Assembly: GCF_004336745.1 (NCBI RefSeq)
Contig: NZ_SJXD01000025.1
Span: 434,001 to 498,000 of the forward strand
DNA length: 64,000 nt
From: Roseococcus sp. SYP-B2431
GTDB taxonomy: Bacteria; Pseudomonadota; Alphaproteobacteria; Acetobacterales; Acetobacteraceae
Direction of reading: 5' to 3'
Numbering within the stretch: the first letter of the stretch is position 1; each line of letters starts with the position of its first letter. The notes under the pieces were generated by a model. That model did not search any database and had not been told where the DNA came from. It saw only the letters and a program-made list of their open reading frames with translations. Positions 42,877-52,118 of this stretch are shown one piece after another. The translations under genes and the position numbers were made by a program.

Positions 42877-43575
42877 GTGGACACTCTGAAGCAATCGGTC
42901 GAGGTCGTGGCGGAGGCCTGGAAGGGCAGCCCTTATTACGACGCGGCCGACCCCTATACCTACGTCTGGTGGGAGGACGACTTTCCCTTTCATCCCCGGT
43001 TCCGCCAGCTGGACCTGACGGCCACGCTGGAGCTGGCCTGCGGCCATGGACGCCATTCGGAGCGGGCGGCCGCCCTCGCGCCGCGCCTGGTGCTGATGGA
43101 CATCCTGCAGGAGAATATCGACTTCTGCCGCACCCGCCTCGCCGGGCGGCCCGGCATCGAGTTCCACCGCAACACCGGCTACGACTTCGCCCCCATCGGC
43201 GACGGAGAGATGACGGCCGTCTTCAGCTACGACTCCATGGTCCATTTCAGCCCGGACATCGTGCGGTCCTACATCCTCGACACGGCGCGGATCCTCGCGC
43301 CCGGCGGACGCGCGCTCTACCAGCATTCGAACTACGACGCCCCGACCGACCGGCATTACGGGCAGAATCCGCATGCGCGGAACCGGATGACGGAAGCCAT
43401 GCTGCGCGGCTTCGCCGCCGAGGCGGGGCTGGAGATCCTGTCCACCCGCGCGCTGCCCTGGGGCGGGGTGGAGGATCTGCGCAACGCATCGCTCCAGGCC
43501 GGCACTCCGCCCTCCTCGCCGGAGGTGGTGCCGGATCTCGATCGGCTGACGCTGCTCCAGAAGCCGGCGCGCTGA
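42877..43575 (+). CDS. Class I SAM-dependent methyltransferase
   Basis: The ~232-residue protein has a SAM-binding glycine loop in ATLELACGHGRHSERAA, an acidic strand end in LVLMDILQENIDFCRTRL and the post-motif FSYDSMVHFSPDIVRSYILDTARILAPGGRALYQHS. The start is uncertain: the frame is open from a TTG at 42820, and GTG at 42877 is the most natural beginning. Substrate is unknown; small-molecule O- or N-methyltransferases of this type are common. It lies between the amidase and the tctC receptor genes. Confidence 0.8.
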   Translation: MDTLKQSVEVVAEAWKGSPYYDAADPYTYVWWEDDFPFHPRFRQLDLTATLELACGHGRHSERAAALAPRLVLMDILQENIDFCRTRLAGRPGIEFHRNTGYDFAPIGDGEMTAVFSYDSMVHFSPDIVRSYILDTARILAPGGRALYQHSNYDAPTDRHYGQNPHARNRMTEAMLRGFAAEAGLEILSTRALPWGGVEDLRNASLQAGTPPSSPEVVPDLDRLTLLQKPAR

Positions 43576-43724
43576 AGGCCCGATAGATCGCGCCTGCCGC
43601 CTGGACGATCGGCCGTTCGCGGCCGCCCGCCTCGCATTGACCCGCCGATGGGCCAGACATAGCCTGTGCGCCAGGGAAGATACGGCATCACGGCCAGGAC
43701 GGTTTGCCGTCGGGAGTCGATGAC

Positions 43725-44687
43725 GTGAAGAAGATGCTTGCCGGTCTGCTGTGCCTCTGCGCCCTCGTGGCTTCCGGGCCGATCCATGCGCAGGAATACC
43801 CCACCCGCCCGATCCGCTATCTGGTGCCCTGGGGCGCCGGCGGCATCACCGACACCATCTCGCGTCTTTATAACGAGCGCGTCTCGGCTATCCTGGGCCA
43901 GCCCATCGTGCACGAATACCGCCCGGGGGCCGCCGGCCGCATCGGCACGGGCGAGCTCGGCCGCGCGGCGCCGGATGGCTACACGATCGGCATGGTGAAT
44001 GCCGGCCAGCTCACCATCCACCCGAACCTCTATGCGCGACTGCCCTACGACCCTGACCGCAGCTTCGTGGTCCTGGGCATGATGGGCATGTCGCCCATGG
44101 CCCTGGCCGTGCCGGTCAGCTCCCCCGTGCGCTCGGTCGCCGATTTGCGGGCGCTGTCGCAGCGGCGCTCGCTGAACTTCGGGACGGCCGGGATCGCGGG
44201 CCCGCACCACCTCGCCGTCGAGCTGCTGCGCAAGACCGGCGTCACCGGCGTGCCCGTCCATTATCGCGGCGGCGGCGGCGAGATCATGGCGGCGATGACG
44301 AACGGCGCGCTCGATGCCAATTTCGACACCGTCTACCAGCAGAACATCTTCCGGACCGACGGCCGCTACCGCATCCTCGCCGTCACCTCGCGCGAGCGCA
44401 TGCCGCAGATTCCCGACGTGCCGACCTTCGCCGAGGTGGGCCATCCCGAGATCAACCTCGAGACCTTCTACGCCACCGCCGCGCCTTCCGCCGTTCCGGC
44501 GCCGATCCTGGCGAAGCTCGTCGCCGCCTATGCCCAGGCGGCGCAGGCGCCGGAGATCGTGGCCTGGCTCCGCGAGATGGCGCTGACCAACGTGCACCTC
44601 TCGCCGGCCGAGCTCGCCCAGTACATCCGCGAATGGCGCGAGCGCTGGCGGGTGGTGATCGAGGAGCAGAACATCCGCGTCCAATGA
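43725..44687 (+). CDS. tctC: TctC-type receptor of a tripartite tricarboxylate transporter
   Basis: This ~320-residue periplasmic protein has a signal peptide (KKMLAGLLCLCALVASGPIHAQ) and the Bug/TctC sequence pattern YPTRPIRYLVPWGAGGITDTISR, PGAAGRIGTGELGRAAPDGYT, NFGTAGIAGPHHLAVELL and VPVHYRGGGGEIMAAM. The GTG at 43725 is used; a TTG at 43704 is also in frame. Its stop overlaps the tctB start (ATGA), and tctA follows, so this is the dedicated receptor of a complete system. The ligand is a carboxylate, perhaps one consumed by the two flavin monooxygenases downstream (inference). Confidence 0.93.
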   Translation: MKKMLAGLLCLCALVASGPIHAQEYPTRPIRYLVPWGAGGITDTISRLYNERVSAILGQPIVHEYRPGAAGRIGTGELGRAAPDGYTIGMVNAGQLTIHPNLYARLPYDPDRSFVVLGMMGMSPMALAVPVSSPVRSVADLRALSQRRSLNFGTAGIAGPHHLAVELLRKTGVTGVPVHYRGGGGEIMAAMTNGALDANFDTVYQQNIFRTDGRYRILAVTSRERMPQIPDVPTFAEVGHPEINLETFYATAAPSAVPAPILAKLVAAYAQAAQAPEIVAWLREMALTNVHLSPAELAQYIREWRERWRVVIEEQNIRVQ

Positions 44688-45154
44688 AGGGCGGGCGCCG
44701 CAACCTCCGCGATCAGATCGCCGGGGTGCTCTTCATCGCGGTGGGTGCCGCGATCGCCTGGAAGGCGCAGTCCTACCGGGTGGGACCGCCGTCCGATTCC
44801 GGCCCGGGCTTCTTCCCCTACTATCTCGGCCTGCTGCTGGCCGGGCTCGGCGTCGCGATCACCGCGGTGGCGAGCTTCACGCAGGACCCGGAGGCCGAGC
44901 GCTTCGGCTTTCGCCCGCGCACCTTCCTCGGCGTGCTGCTGCCGGTCGTCGTCTTCGGCGCGATGCTCATGCCGATGGGCCTCGTCGCCTCGGCCTTCGT
45001 GGCGGTGCTGCTGTCGAGCTTCGCGAGCCGCGAGGTGACCTGGCGCGGCGCGCTGGTGAATTCGGTGACGCTGTCGGTCATCGTGCTGCTCGGCTTCGCC
45101 CTCATCCTGAAGATCCAGATTCCGGTCTGGCCGCAATTCCTCGTGCAGCGCTGA
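44684..45154 (+). CDS. tctB: TctB-type small membrane subunit
   Basis: This 156-residue inner membrane protein has four predicted helices and the TctB family layout: NLRDQIAGVLFIAVGAAIAWKAQSY, DSGPGFFPYYLGLLLAGLGVAI, then a pair of C-terminal helices ending at a characteristic IQIPVWPQFL. The gene is coupled to tctC by an ATGA overlap, and tctA begins 4 bases after it. TctB is the poorly conserved four-helix partner of the TctA transporter. Confidence 0.93.
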   Translation: MKGGRRNLRDQIAGVLFIAVGAAIAWKAQSYRVGPPSDSGPGFFPYYLGLLLAGLGVAITAVASFTQDPEAERFGFRPRTFLGVLLPVVVFGAMLMPMGLVASAFVAVLLSSFASREVTWRGALVNSVTLSVIVLLGFALILKIQIPVWPQFLVQR

Positions 45155-45158
45155 CCGC

Positions 45159-46664
45159 ATGGACCTGCTGAGCAACCTGTCGCTGGGCTTCGCCACGGCC
45201 CTGTCCCTGCAGAACCTGCTCTATGCCTTCACGGGCTGCCTGCTCGGCACGCTGATCGGCGTGCTGCCCGGCCTCGGCCCGGTGGCGACCATGTCGATGC
45301 TGCTGCCCGCGACCTTCGCGCTGCCGCCGACCTCGGCGCTGATCATGCTGGCCGGCATCTATTACGGCGCGCAATATGGCGGCTCGACCACGGCCATTCT
45401 GGTGAAGCTGCCGGGCGAATCCTCCTCCGTCGTGACGGTGCTGGACGGGCACGAGATGGCGCGGCGGGGCCGTGCCGGCATCGCGCTCACCACGGCCGCT
45501 GTGGGCTCCTTCTTCGCGGGAACCGTGGGGACGCTGGTCATCGCCGCCTTCGCCGTGCCGCTCGCCTCCGTCGCGCTGAAGTTCGGCCCGCCCGAGTATT
45601 TTTCCCTCATGGTGGTGGGGCTGATCGGCTCCGTCGTGCTGGCCTCGGGCTCGGTGCTGAAGGCCATCGCCATGGTGGTGCTGGGCCTTGCCCTCGGCCT
45701 CGTCGGCACGGACACCCAGAGCGGCGTGGAACGCTTCACCTTCGAGGCCGACGAGCTGGTGGACGGGCTGAACTTCGTCGCCATCACCATGGGCGTCTTC
45801 GGCCTCGCCGAGATCATCGCCAACCTGGAGAAGCAGGGCCCGGTGGCCAGCGAGGTGACGCGCGTCTCCACCCTCTTCCCAACCCGCCAGGACTGGCGGC
45901 GCATGTGTCCGGCGATCCTGCGCGGGACGGGCATCGGCAGCACGCTCGGCATCTTCCCGGGCGGCGGGCCGGTGATCTCCTCGCTGACCTCCTACCTGGT
46001 CGAGCGGCGCGTCTCGAAGAATCCCGGCGAGTTCGGCAAGGGGGCGATCGAGGGCGTGGCCGGGCCGGAATCGGCGAACAACGCGGCCGCGCAGATCAGC
46101 TTCATCCCCATGCTGACGCTGGGCATCCCGTCGAACATCGTCATGGCCATGATGGCGGGCGCGATGATGATGCACAGCATCCAGCCAAGCCCGCAGGTGA
46201 TGACGCGCAACCCCGATCTCTTCTGGGGGCTCATCGCCTCCATGTGGATCGGCAACGTCATGCTGCTGGTGCTGAACCTGCCGCTGGTCGGCATCTGGGT
46301 GAAGTTCCTCACCATCCCCTACCGCTTCCTCTATCCGGCGATCATCGTCTTCTGCTGCGTCGGCGTCTTCTCCGTGAACAACATGGTCTTCGACATCTAC
46401 CAGGCGGCCTTCTGGGGCGTGGTGGGCTATGCGTTCCTGAAGCTGCGGCTGGAGCCCGCGCCCATGCTGCTCGGCCTCGTCCTCGGCCCCATGATGGAGG
46501 AGAATTTCCGCCGCGCCCTGGTCCTCTCGCGCGGCGACTTCCACATCTTCGTCTCGACGCCGCTGGCCTGCGTCTTCCTCGGCCTCGCGGTGCTGCTGCT
46601 GATCGTGCTGGCCTCGCCCGCGCTGCGGAAGAAGCGGGAGAAGGCCTTCCATGAGGAGGACTGA
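45159..46664 (+). CDS. tctA: TctA-type large membrane subunit
   Basis: The 501-residue, twelve-helix-like transporter has the diagnostic TctA motifs GVLPGLGPVATMSMLLP near residue 40, YYGAQYGGSTTAILVKLPGE near residue 70, and GIFPGGGPVISSLTSYLVE with GVAGPESANNAAAQISFIPMLTLGIP in the second half. It imports carboxylates using an ion gradient together with TctB and the receptor TctC. It follows tctB by 4 bases. Two NtaA-type monooxygenase genes come next in the same direction, suggesting linked uptake and oxidation. Confidence 0.95.
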   Translation: MDLLSNLSLGFATALSLQNLLYAFTGCLLGTLIGVLPGLGPVATMSMLLPATFALPPTSALIMLAGIYYGAQYGGSTTAILVKLPGESSSVVTVLDGHEMARRGRAGIALTTAAVGSFFAGTVGTLVIAAFAVPLASVALKFGPPEYFSLMVVGLIGSVVLASGSVLKAIAMVVLGLALGLVGTDTQSGVERFTFEADELVDGLNFVAITMGVFGLAEIIANLEKQGPVASEVTRVSTLFPTRQDWRRMCPAILRGTGIGSTLGIFPGGGPVISSLTSYLVERRVSKNPGEFGKGAIEGVAGPESANNAAAQISFIPMLTLGIPSNIVMAMMAGAMMMHSIQPSPQVMTRNPDLFWGLIASMWIGNVMLLVLNLPLVGIWVKFLTIPYRFLYPAIIVFCCVGVFSVNNMVFDIYQAAFWGVVGYAFLKLRLEPAPMLLGLVLGPMMEENFRRALVLSRGDFHIFVSTPLACVFLGLAVLLLIVLASPALRKKREKAFHEED

Positions 46665-46727
46665 CTCGTTGCGTGGCCATCACGAGCTGCGGCAGAGTGG
46701 GGCCGCGCCGTCGCCCAGGAGCGCCGA

Positions 46728-48080
46728 ATGACCGTTGCGGACCGCCAGATCCACCTGTCCTTCTCGGTCCACCTGACCGGATCGCATCCGGCGGGCTGGC
46801 TGCACCCGACCACGGAGGACGGCTCGGACGTCAGCATCCGCTCCTACCGTCACCTCGCGAATCTGGCCGAGCACGGCCTCTTCGACCTCTTCTTCATCGC
46901 CGACACGCCGGCCCTGCGCATCGACAGCCTCGACGTCTGGTCGCGCTACCCGCTCTTCACCAACGTGCTGGAGCCGCTGACCTGCCTGGCCGCGCTGGCC
47001 GGCTCCACCGAGCGCATCGGCCTGGGCGGCACGGCGACGACCAGCTTCAACGAGCCCTACAACGTTGCCCGGCAATTCGCCTCGCTCGACCATATCAGCG
47101 ACGGGCGGGCGGCCTGGAACGTGGTGACCAGCGCCAACAACTACGCAGCCCGCAACTTCGGCCATGCCGCGCTGCCGCCGCATGCCGAGCGCTATTCCCG
47201 CGCGCAGGAATTCGTGCGGCTCGTCCTCAAGCTCTGGGACACCTGGGAGGACGACGCCTTCGTCTACGACCGCCAGGAGGTGCGCTTCTACGATCCGGCG
47301 AAGCTGCATCCTATCCATCACGAGGGGAAGCACTTCAGGCTCGACGGCGGGCTCAACATCCAGCGCACGCCGCAGGGCCGGCCCGTCATCATCCAGGCCG
47401 GCGCCTCGGACGCGGGCAAGGAGCTGGCGGCCGAGACGGCGGACCTCGTCTTCGGCTCCGGGACGAACCTGGAGAAGGCCCGCGCCTACTACGCCGACCT
47501 CAAGTCGCGCATGGCCAGGTACGGCCGCTCGGCGGAGGAGCTGAAGGTGCTGGCCGGCGTCTCGGTCACCGTGGGCGAGAGCGAGCAGGAGGCGATCGAC
47601 AAGGTCGAGACGCTGAAGGCCCTGCTGCACCCCGCCGTCGCCACGCAGCGGCTGGGCATGGACCTGGAGACCGACCTCTCCGACCTGCCCTATGACGCGC
47701 CCATCCCCGAGGACCGCATCCCGAAATCGGCCAACCTGCACACGGCCTATTTCGCCGAGATCGTCCGCATGATCCGCGAGGAGAAGCTGACTCTCCGCCA
47801 GGTCGCGCAGCGCTACTCGCGCGGCTCCGCCGGGATCCGCGGTACGCCGAAGCAGGTCTGCGACCAGCTGGAGGAATGGTTCCACGGCGGCGCGGCCGAC
47901 GGCTTCATGTTCAGCCTGCCCATCCAGCCCGCGGGGCTGGAGGACGTGGTGCGCCTTGTCGTGCCCGAGCTGCAGCGCCGCGGACTCTTCCGCAAGGAGT
48001 ACAAGGGCGCCACGCTGCGCGACCATCTGGGACTCGCGCGCCCGCCCGGGCCGGGCCGCCGCGCGCTGGCTGCCGAGTAG
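46728..48080 (+). CDS. NtaA/SnaA/DszA-family FMN-dependent monooxygenase, copy 1
   Basis: This 450-residue luciferase-like (LLM class) flavin monooxygenase has the family blocks FDLFFIADTP, IGLGGTATTSFNEPYNVARQFASLDHISDGRAAWNVVTSANNYAARNFG and GRPVIIQAGASDAGKELAAETADLVF. Family members oxidise nitrilotriacetate, EDTA, dibenzothiophene sulfone, pristinamycin or alkane compounds, using reduced FMN from a separate reductase. No reductase is encoded nearby. The next gene is a paralogue starting 9 bases later. The position behind tctCBA favours a polycarboxylate or related import substrate, but that is not proven. Confidence 0.93.
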   Translation: MTVADRQIHLSFSVHLTGSHPAGWLHPTTEDGSDVSIRSYRHLANLAEHGLFDLFFIADTPALRIDSLDVWSRYPLFTNVLEPLTCLAALAGSTERIGLGGTATTSFNEPYNVARQFASLDHISDGRAAWNVVTSANNYAARNFGHAALPPHAERYSRAQEFVRLVLKLWDTWEDDAFVYDRQEVRFYDPAKLHPIHHEGKHFRLDGGLNIQRTPQGRPVIIQAGASDAGKELAAETADLVFGSGTNLEKARAYYADLKSRMARYGRSAEELKVLAGVSVTVGESEQEAIDKVETLKALLHPAVATQRLGMDLETDLSDLPYDAPIPEDRIPKSANLHTAYFAEIVRMIREEKLTLRQVAQRYSRGSAGIRGTPKQVCDQLEEWFHGGAADGFMFSLPIQPAGLEDVVRLVVPELQRRGLFRKEYKGATLRDHLGLARPPGPGRRALAAE

Positions 48081-48089
48081 GAGAGGGCC

Positions 48090-49448
48090 ATGGCCGACCG
48101 GAAAAAGATGCTGCTGGCGGTCATGGCGAGCGGCGCCGGCTCGCACATCGCCGCCTGGCGCCACCCGGAGACGGATGCCGGCGCCGGCGTCGGCATCGCC
48201 GCCCATGTGGAGATGGCGCGGCTCGCCGAGCGCGGGCTGTTCCACATGTATTTCGTCGCCGACACGCCGGCCGCGCGCACCAGCAAGCTCGACATATACA
48301 GCCGCATGCCGATCTTCATGAACCAGCTGGAGCCGCTGACGCTGCTCTCGGCTCTCGCCGTGACGACGCGGCACATCGGCCTCGGCGGGACCGTGAGCGC
48401 GAGCTTCTACGAGCCCTACAACCTCGCCCGGCAATTCGCCTCGCTGGACCAGATCAGCGGCGGCCGCTCGGCCTGGAACATCGTCACCTCGGCCAACGAC
48501 TACGCAGCGCAGAATTTCGGCCTCGACCGGCTGCCGCCGCATGGCGACCGCTACAGGCGCGCCGACGAGTTCACCGACATCGTGCTCAGGCTCTGGGACA
48601 GCTGGGAGGACGACGCCTTCATCCGCGACAAGGAGTCGGGCTACTCCTTCGATCCGCGGAAGCAGCACGCCGTCCATCACGAGGGCCCATACTTCAAGAT
48701 CCATGGCGCTCTGAACGTCCAGCGCTCGCCGCAGGGCCGTCCCGTGATCATCCAGGCCGGCGCCTCCGAGGCGGGCATGGATTTCGCGGCCAAGGTCGCC
48801 GAGCTGATCTTCGGCGCCAACGAGACGCCGGCGGAGTCGAAGGCCTTCTACGACCAGCTCAAGGCGCGCGTGGGGAAGTTCGGCCGCTCACCGGAGGCGC
48901 TGCGGCTGCTGGCGGGCATGCCCGTCATCCTCGGCGAGAGCGAGCAGGAGGCGGAGGACAAGTACCAGACGCTCCAGGCCCTCATCCACCCCGATGTCGG
49001 CCGCGCGCGGCTGTCGATGGACCTGGAGGCCGACCTCTCCGGCCTGCCGCTGGACGAGCCGGTGCCGGAGGAGCTGATCCCTGCCTCGGCCAACTTCCAC
49101 AAGAAGTTCTACGACAACATCGTGAACATGATCCGCATCGAGAAGCTGACGCTGCGGCAGATGTACCTGCGCTACGAGCGCGGCCGCCGCACGTTGCGCG
49201 GCACGCCCGCGCAGATCGCCGACGCGCTGGAGGAATGGCACGCCGCCGGCGCCTGCGATGGTTTCATGATGATGTTCCCCATGCTCAAGGACGGGCTCGG
49301 GATCTTCGTGGACCAGGTGGTGCCGGAGCTTCAGCGTCGCGGACTGCTGCGGACCGGGCAGGACGGCGTGACGCTGCGCGACCAGCTCGGCTTCGCGCGC
49401 CCGCCGCATCCCGCGGCCCGGGCCGCGCCGGAGCGGGCCGCAGAATAG
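48090..49448 (+). CDS. NtaA/SnaA/DszA-family FMN-dependent monooxygenase, copy 2
   Basis: This 452-residue paralogue aligns with copy 1 over almost its full length: FHMYFVADTPAARTSKLDIYSRMP, IGLGGTVSASFYEPYNLARQFASLDQISGGRSAWNIVTSANDYAAQNFG and QGRPVIIQAGASEAGMDFAAKVAELIF. The pair probably arose by tandem duplication and may have diverged in substrate range. It begins 9 bases after copy 1 with an AGGAGAG site. The C-terminus of both copies carries the same PELQRRGL and RDQLGFARPP/RDHLGLARPP ending. Confidence 0.93.
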   Translation: MADRKKMLLAVMASGAGSHIAAWRHPETDAGAGVGIAAHVEMARLAERGLFHMYFVADTPAARTSKLDIYSRMPIFMNQLEPLTLLSALAVTTRHIGLGGTVSASFYEPYNLARQFASLDQISGGRSAWNIVTSANDYAAQNFGLDRLPPHGDRYRRADEFTDIVLRLWDSWEDDAFIRDKESGYSFDPRKQHAVHHEGPYFKIHGALNVQRSPQGRPVIIQAGASEAGMDFAAKVAELIFGANETPAESKAFYDQLKARVGKFGRSPEALRLLAGMPVILGESEQEAEDKYQTLQALIHPDVGRARLSMDLEADLSGLPLDEPVPEELIPASANFHKKFYDNIVNMIRIEKLTLRQMYLRYERGRRTLRGTPAQIADALEEWHAAGACDGFMMMFPMLKDGLGIFVDQVVPELQRRGLLRTGQDGVTLRDQLGFARPPHPAARAAPERAAE

Positions 49449-49653
49449 CTTCGACGGGAACAGGGCCAGCGACGAGGACGGAGCGCCTTTCGCCCACCGG
49501 ACGATCCGTGTTGGCGGCCCGCCAGCCACGGTTCGACGACGGGGCGAGCGGTTCAGCGTGCTCCGGGGCGGTTCGCCCCAGCCGGGCGATGGGCGGCGTG
49601 GGCTGGCATGATGGATCGGGCGGGCGATCTGGCGACCCGCGCCGCTGTTTTCT

Positions 49654-50982
49654 TCACGGGAGAGGCCGCCCTCCGCCGACGGGCGACGGTTGCGGCGTCG
49701 GGTTGGCGGCGATCCTCCAGACCGTGCCGGTCAGGTCATCGGCGACGATCAGGGCGCCGCGGGGGTCCACCGTGACTCCCACCGGCCGGCCCCGCGCGTT
49801 TCCCTCGCCGTCGAGGAAGCCGGACACGAAATCGACCGGGTCGCCGGAGGGCTGGCCATCTCGGAACGGCACGAAACTGACCCTGTAGCCGGAGGCCACA
49901 CGGCGGTTCCAGCTGCCATGCTCACCGATGAAAGCCCCCTCGGCGAAGTTCGCTCCCATCGCCGGTGTGGAGAAGGCCAGGCCGAGCGCCGCCACATGCG
50001 ATCCAAGGCTGTAGTCCGGCCGGATCGCCGAGGCCACCCTCTGGGGATCCTGAGGCTGCGCACGCCGGTCGACGTTCTGGCCCCAGTAGCTGTAGGGCCA
50101 GCCGTAGAAGCCGCCCTCGCGCACCGCCGTCAGGTAGTCCGGAACGAGGTTGGGCCCGATTTCGTCCCGTTCGTTCACGACGGCATAGAGCCTGTCCGTG
50201 CCGGGCTGGAAGGCAAGGGCCGTCGGGTTGCGCAGGCCGGTGGCATAGGGGCGGTGGGCGCCGGTCTGCGCATCGATCTGCCATATCATGGCGCGATCGA
50301 CCTCCGCGGCCATTCCACGCTCGGTGATGTTGCTGTTGGAGCCGATGCCGACATAGAGGAAGCGGCCGTCGGGGCTCGCCGCCAGCGCCTTTGTCCAATG
50401 GTGGTTGATCGCCGAGGGCAGCTCCGAAACATGAGTCGGCGGCCCGCGGGCTTCCGTCTGGCCATCGACATAGTCGAAGCGGACCAGCGCATCCTGGTTG
50501 GCGACGTAGAGGATGCCGTTGACCAAGGCGAGACCATAGGGCGCATTGAGGTTGGCGGCGAAGATTCCGCGCGTCTCGTAGACGCCGTCGCCGTCGGCGT
50601 CGCGCAGCAGGGTCAGCCGATCGCCGCTACTCGCGGTGCCGCGGCCGAGGCTCTTGATGAAGCCTGCGATGAAGTCCTTGGGCCGGAGCGGCGGCGCATT
50701 GCCGCCCGCGCCCTCGGCGACGAGGATATCGCCATTCGGAAGGACGAGGGTCTGGCGGGGGACCCGCAGATCCGTGGCGATCGCCTGAATGCTGTAGCCC
50801 TGCGGCACCGTCGGCCGGTCGTTGCCCCAGGCCGCGGGTCGAGGGATCGTCATGTCGGGCAGGAGGCCACGCTCCGGGGCGGGCAGGTCAGGGTTGGCGC
50901 CACGCTGCATGGGGGCGGGCTCGTTGTCGCAGGCGGCCAGGGCGAGCGTTGCCATGCCGATCAGAAGGGAGCGGTGCATCAT
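49654..50982 (-). CDS. PQQ-type sugar (sorbosone) dehydrogenase-like lipoprotein
   Basis: The 442-residue protein starts with a lipoprotein signal (LLIGMATLALAACDNEP). It continues as a beta-propeller of the glucose/sorbosone dehydrogenase family: RVPRQTLVLPNGDILVAEG, LNAPYGLALVNGILYVANQDALVRFDY, LYVGIGSNSNITERG, GLRNPTALAFQPGTDRLYAVVNERDE and AFIGEHGSWNRRVASGYRV. Such proteins oxidise sugars with PQQ or act as related aldose dehydrogenases in the periplasm. ATG at 50982 is coupled to the stop of the DUF2231 gene. Enzyme family good; the substrate is uncertain. Confidence 0.88.
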   Translation of the reverse strand: MMHRSLLIGMATLALAACDNEPAPMQRGANPDLPAPERGLLPDMTIPRPAAWGNDRPTVPQGYSIQAIATDLRVPRQTLVLPNGDILVAEGAGGNAPPLRPKDFIAGFIKSLGRGTASSGDRLTLLRDADGDGVYETRGIFAANLNAPYGLALVNGILYVANQDALVRFDYVDGQTEARGPPTHVSELPSAINHHWTKALAASPDGRFLYVGIGSNSNITERGMAAEVDRAMIWQIDAQTGAHRPYATGLRNPTALAFQPGTDRLYAVVNERDEIGPNLVPDYLTAVREGGFYGWPYSYWGQNVDRRAQPQDPQRVASAIRPDYSLGSHVAALGLAFSTPAMGANFAEGAFIGEHGSWNRRVASGYRVSFVPFRDGQPSGDPVDFVSGFLDGEGNARGRPVGVTVDPRGALIVADDLTGTVWRIAANPTPQPSPVGGGRPLP

Positions 50983-51410
50983 GTCGCCTTTCCGGGGCGG
51001 GAGCGGGAGTACCCCATCCAGGCGGCGGCGACGGCCAGAACCGTCGTCACGACCGAGAGATAAAGCCCCTCCGGCATGGTTGCCCAGGCGTCCTTCGCGT
51101 GGACGAGGGCATTGATGAAGCCGAGCACCCACATGGCGAGCAGCACGGCGAAATAGAGCGCCAGTCGCCCCCGATGCGCCCTCCCGCCTCGCAGCAGATC
51201 GACCAGCGCCCAGATCACCGCGAAGGCGCCGACCAACAGGCCTCCGGCAATGAGCCAGGAGGAAAAATTCGCCCATTGCAGCTCGAAGCTCCTGCCGTAG
51301 GCCACGTCGCTGAGAAGCGCGCCGAGAAACAGCGGAAATGGAAAGGCGAGGAGTATGGCATGGAGGGGATGAAGGGGCGGCAGTGCCCCCGGGGCGGATA
51401 CCGCGACCAC
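50979..51410 (-). CDS. DUF2231-family membrane protein
   Basis: This 143-residue inner membrane protein has four predicted helices, beginning LPPLHPLHAILLAFPFPLFLGALLSDVAYG, the typical DUF2231 motif. It then has SSWLIAGGLLVGAFAVIWALVDLL and two C-terminal helices. The frame is open from 51533, but GTG at 51410, preceded by GAGAAGGGA, starts right before the conserved region and is preferred. It overlaps the PQQ-type gene by ATGA, so both are probably co-transcribed. DUF2231 proteins often accompany PQQ or cytochrome-linked dehydrogenases, which suggests an electron-transfer partner (inference). Confidence 0.85.
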   Translation of the reverse strand: MVAVSAPGALPPLHPLHAILLAFPFPLFLGALLSDVAYGRSFELQWANFSSWLIAGGLLVGAFAVIWALVDLLRGGRAHRGRLALYFAVLLAMWVLGFINALVHAKDAWATMPEGLYLSVVTTVLAVAAAWMGYSRSRPGKAT

Positions 51411-51483
51411 GGCGTATCCCTTCTCGCTGAATCCGACGGCGGCGCGCCATCGGCTCAGGAAGAACGAACGGGCGGCGCGCGTG

Positions 51484-51505
51484 GTTTCCGCAGGAACGCG
51501 GAAAC
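51484..51505. other. Perfect 8-bp inverted repeat upstream of the DUF2231 gene
   Basis: GTTTCCGC and GCGGAAAC flank a 6-base AGGAAC loop, 74 bases before the likely DUF2231 start. It may be an operator, or a terminator for the gene to its right (which ends at 51608). No T-run follows in either direction. Confidence 0.35.
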
Positions 51506-51607
51506 TTGGTTGCGCGGCGCCAGCGCGATGCAATCCGGATTAGAAGCCTTCAGCAGGGCGAGCGTTCCGGCCCTTCGCGACGCGAGCGACGGTCAGAACA
51601 TCTTCGA

Positions 51608-52114
51608 TCAATGCAGGACCGCCCCCTCCGGCCGCCCCATCGCCGCCACCGGGATCGCCTGCCGCGGCAGCCGGTGCCCGGCCGCCGACATCATGGCCGC
51701 GAAGCGCTGCGCGCCCCGCAGGGCCGGCGCCACGGAGCCGGGCGGCACCCAGTCGGAGATGACGTCCAGCGCGGCGAGGGTGTCCGCGTCCTGCATCGCA
51801 TTCACGAGCCGCAGCATCGCCACCTCGTCGGCCCCGAGGGAGGGGCAGCGGCAGCAGCGCACCTCGATGATGCGCTGCGCCGCGCTGCCGACCACCGACA
51901 TCAGCAGGTCGAACCCCACCGCGCCGGCCGAGGCCACGCCGGCCAGGCGGAACATCTCGCGCCAGTCCGGGTGCGGCGTGCCCGGGCGCATCACCGGCGC
52001 GACCCAGGCGCGGAGCGCCGCCACGACGAAGAGCTCCTCCGGCCCGAGATCGAGGATGGCCCGCTCGCCCGGAGCGGGACGATGGTCGGGGTTGCAGGGG
52101 TCCATGCGCGACAC
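51608..52114 (-). CDS. Hypothetical protein with a CCRC cysteine motif, iron-box linked
   Basis: I do not recognise a family. The 168-residue product is mostly helical, with a cysteine cluster RIIEVRCCRCPSLGADE near residue 90, reminiscent of metal or heme ligation but not diagnostic, and a conserved-looking C-terminal region (RFAAMMSAAGHRLPRQAIPVAAM). It starts with GTG at 52114 (alternative ATG at 52105), only 4 bases after a 41-residue secreted peptide gene, and both sit behind a Fur-like box. Iron-related function is inferred from that alone. No membrane helix or signal is seen. Confidence 0.6.
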   Translation of the reverse strand: MSRMDPCNPDHRPAPGERAILDLGPEELFVVAALRAWVAPVMRPGTPHPDWREMFRLAGVASAGAVGFDLLMSVVGSAAQRIIEVRCCRCPSLGADEVAMLRLVNAMQDADTLAALDVISDWVPPGSVAPALRGAQRFAAMMSAAGHRLPRQAIPVAAMGRPEGAVLH

Positions 52115-52118
52115 GACC

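Noticed and set aside
49605-49700. Possible REP-like or PQQ-gene tail repeat rich in CCGCC
   Set aside because: Only GC-rich low-complexity sequence is visible; no second copy in this window.
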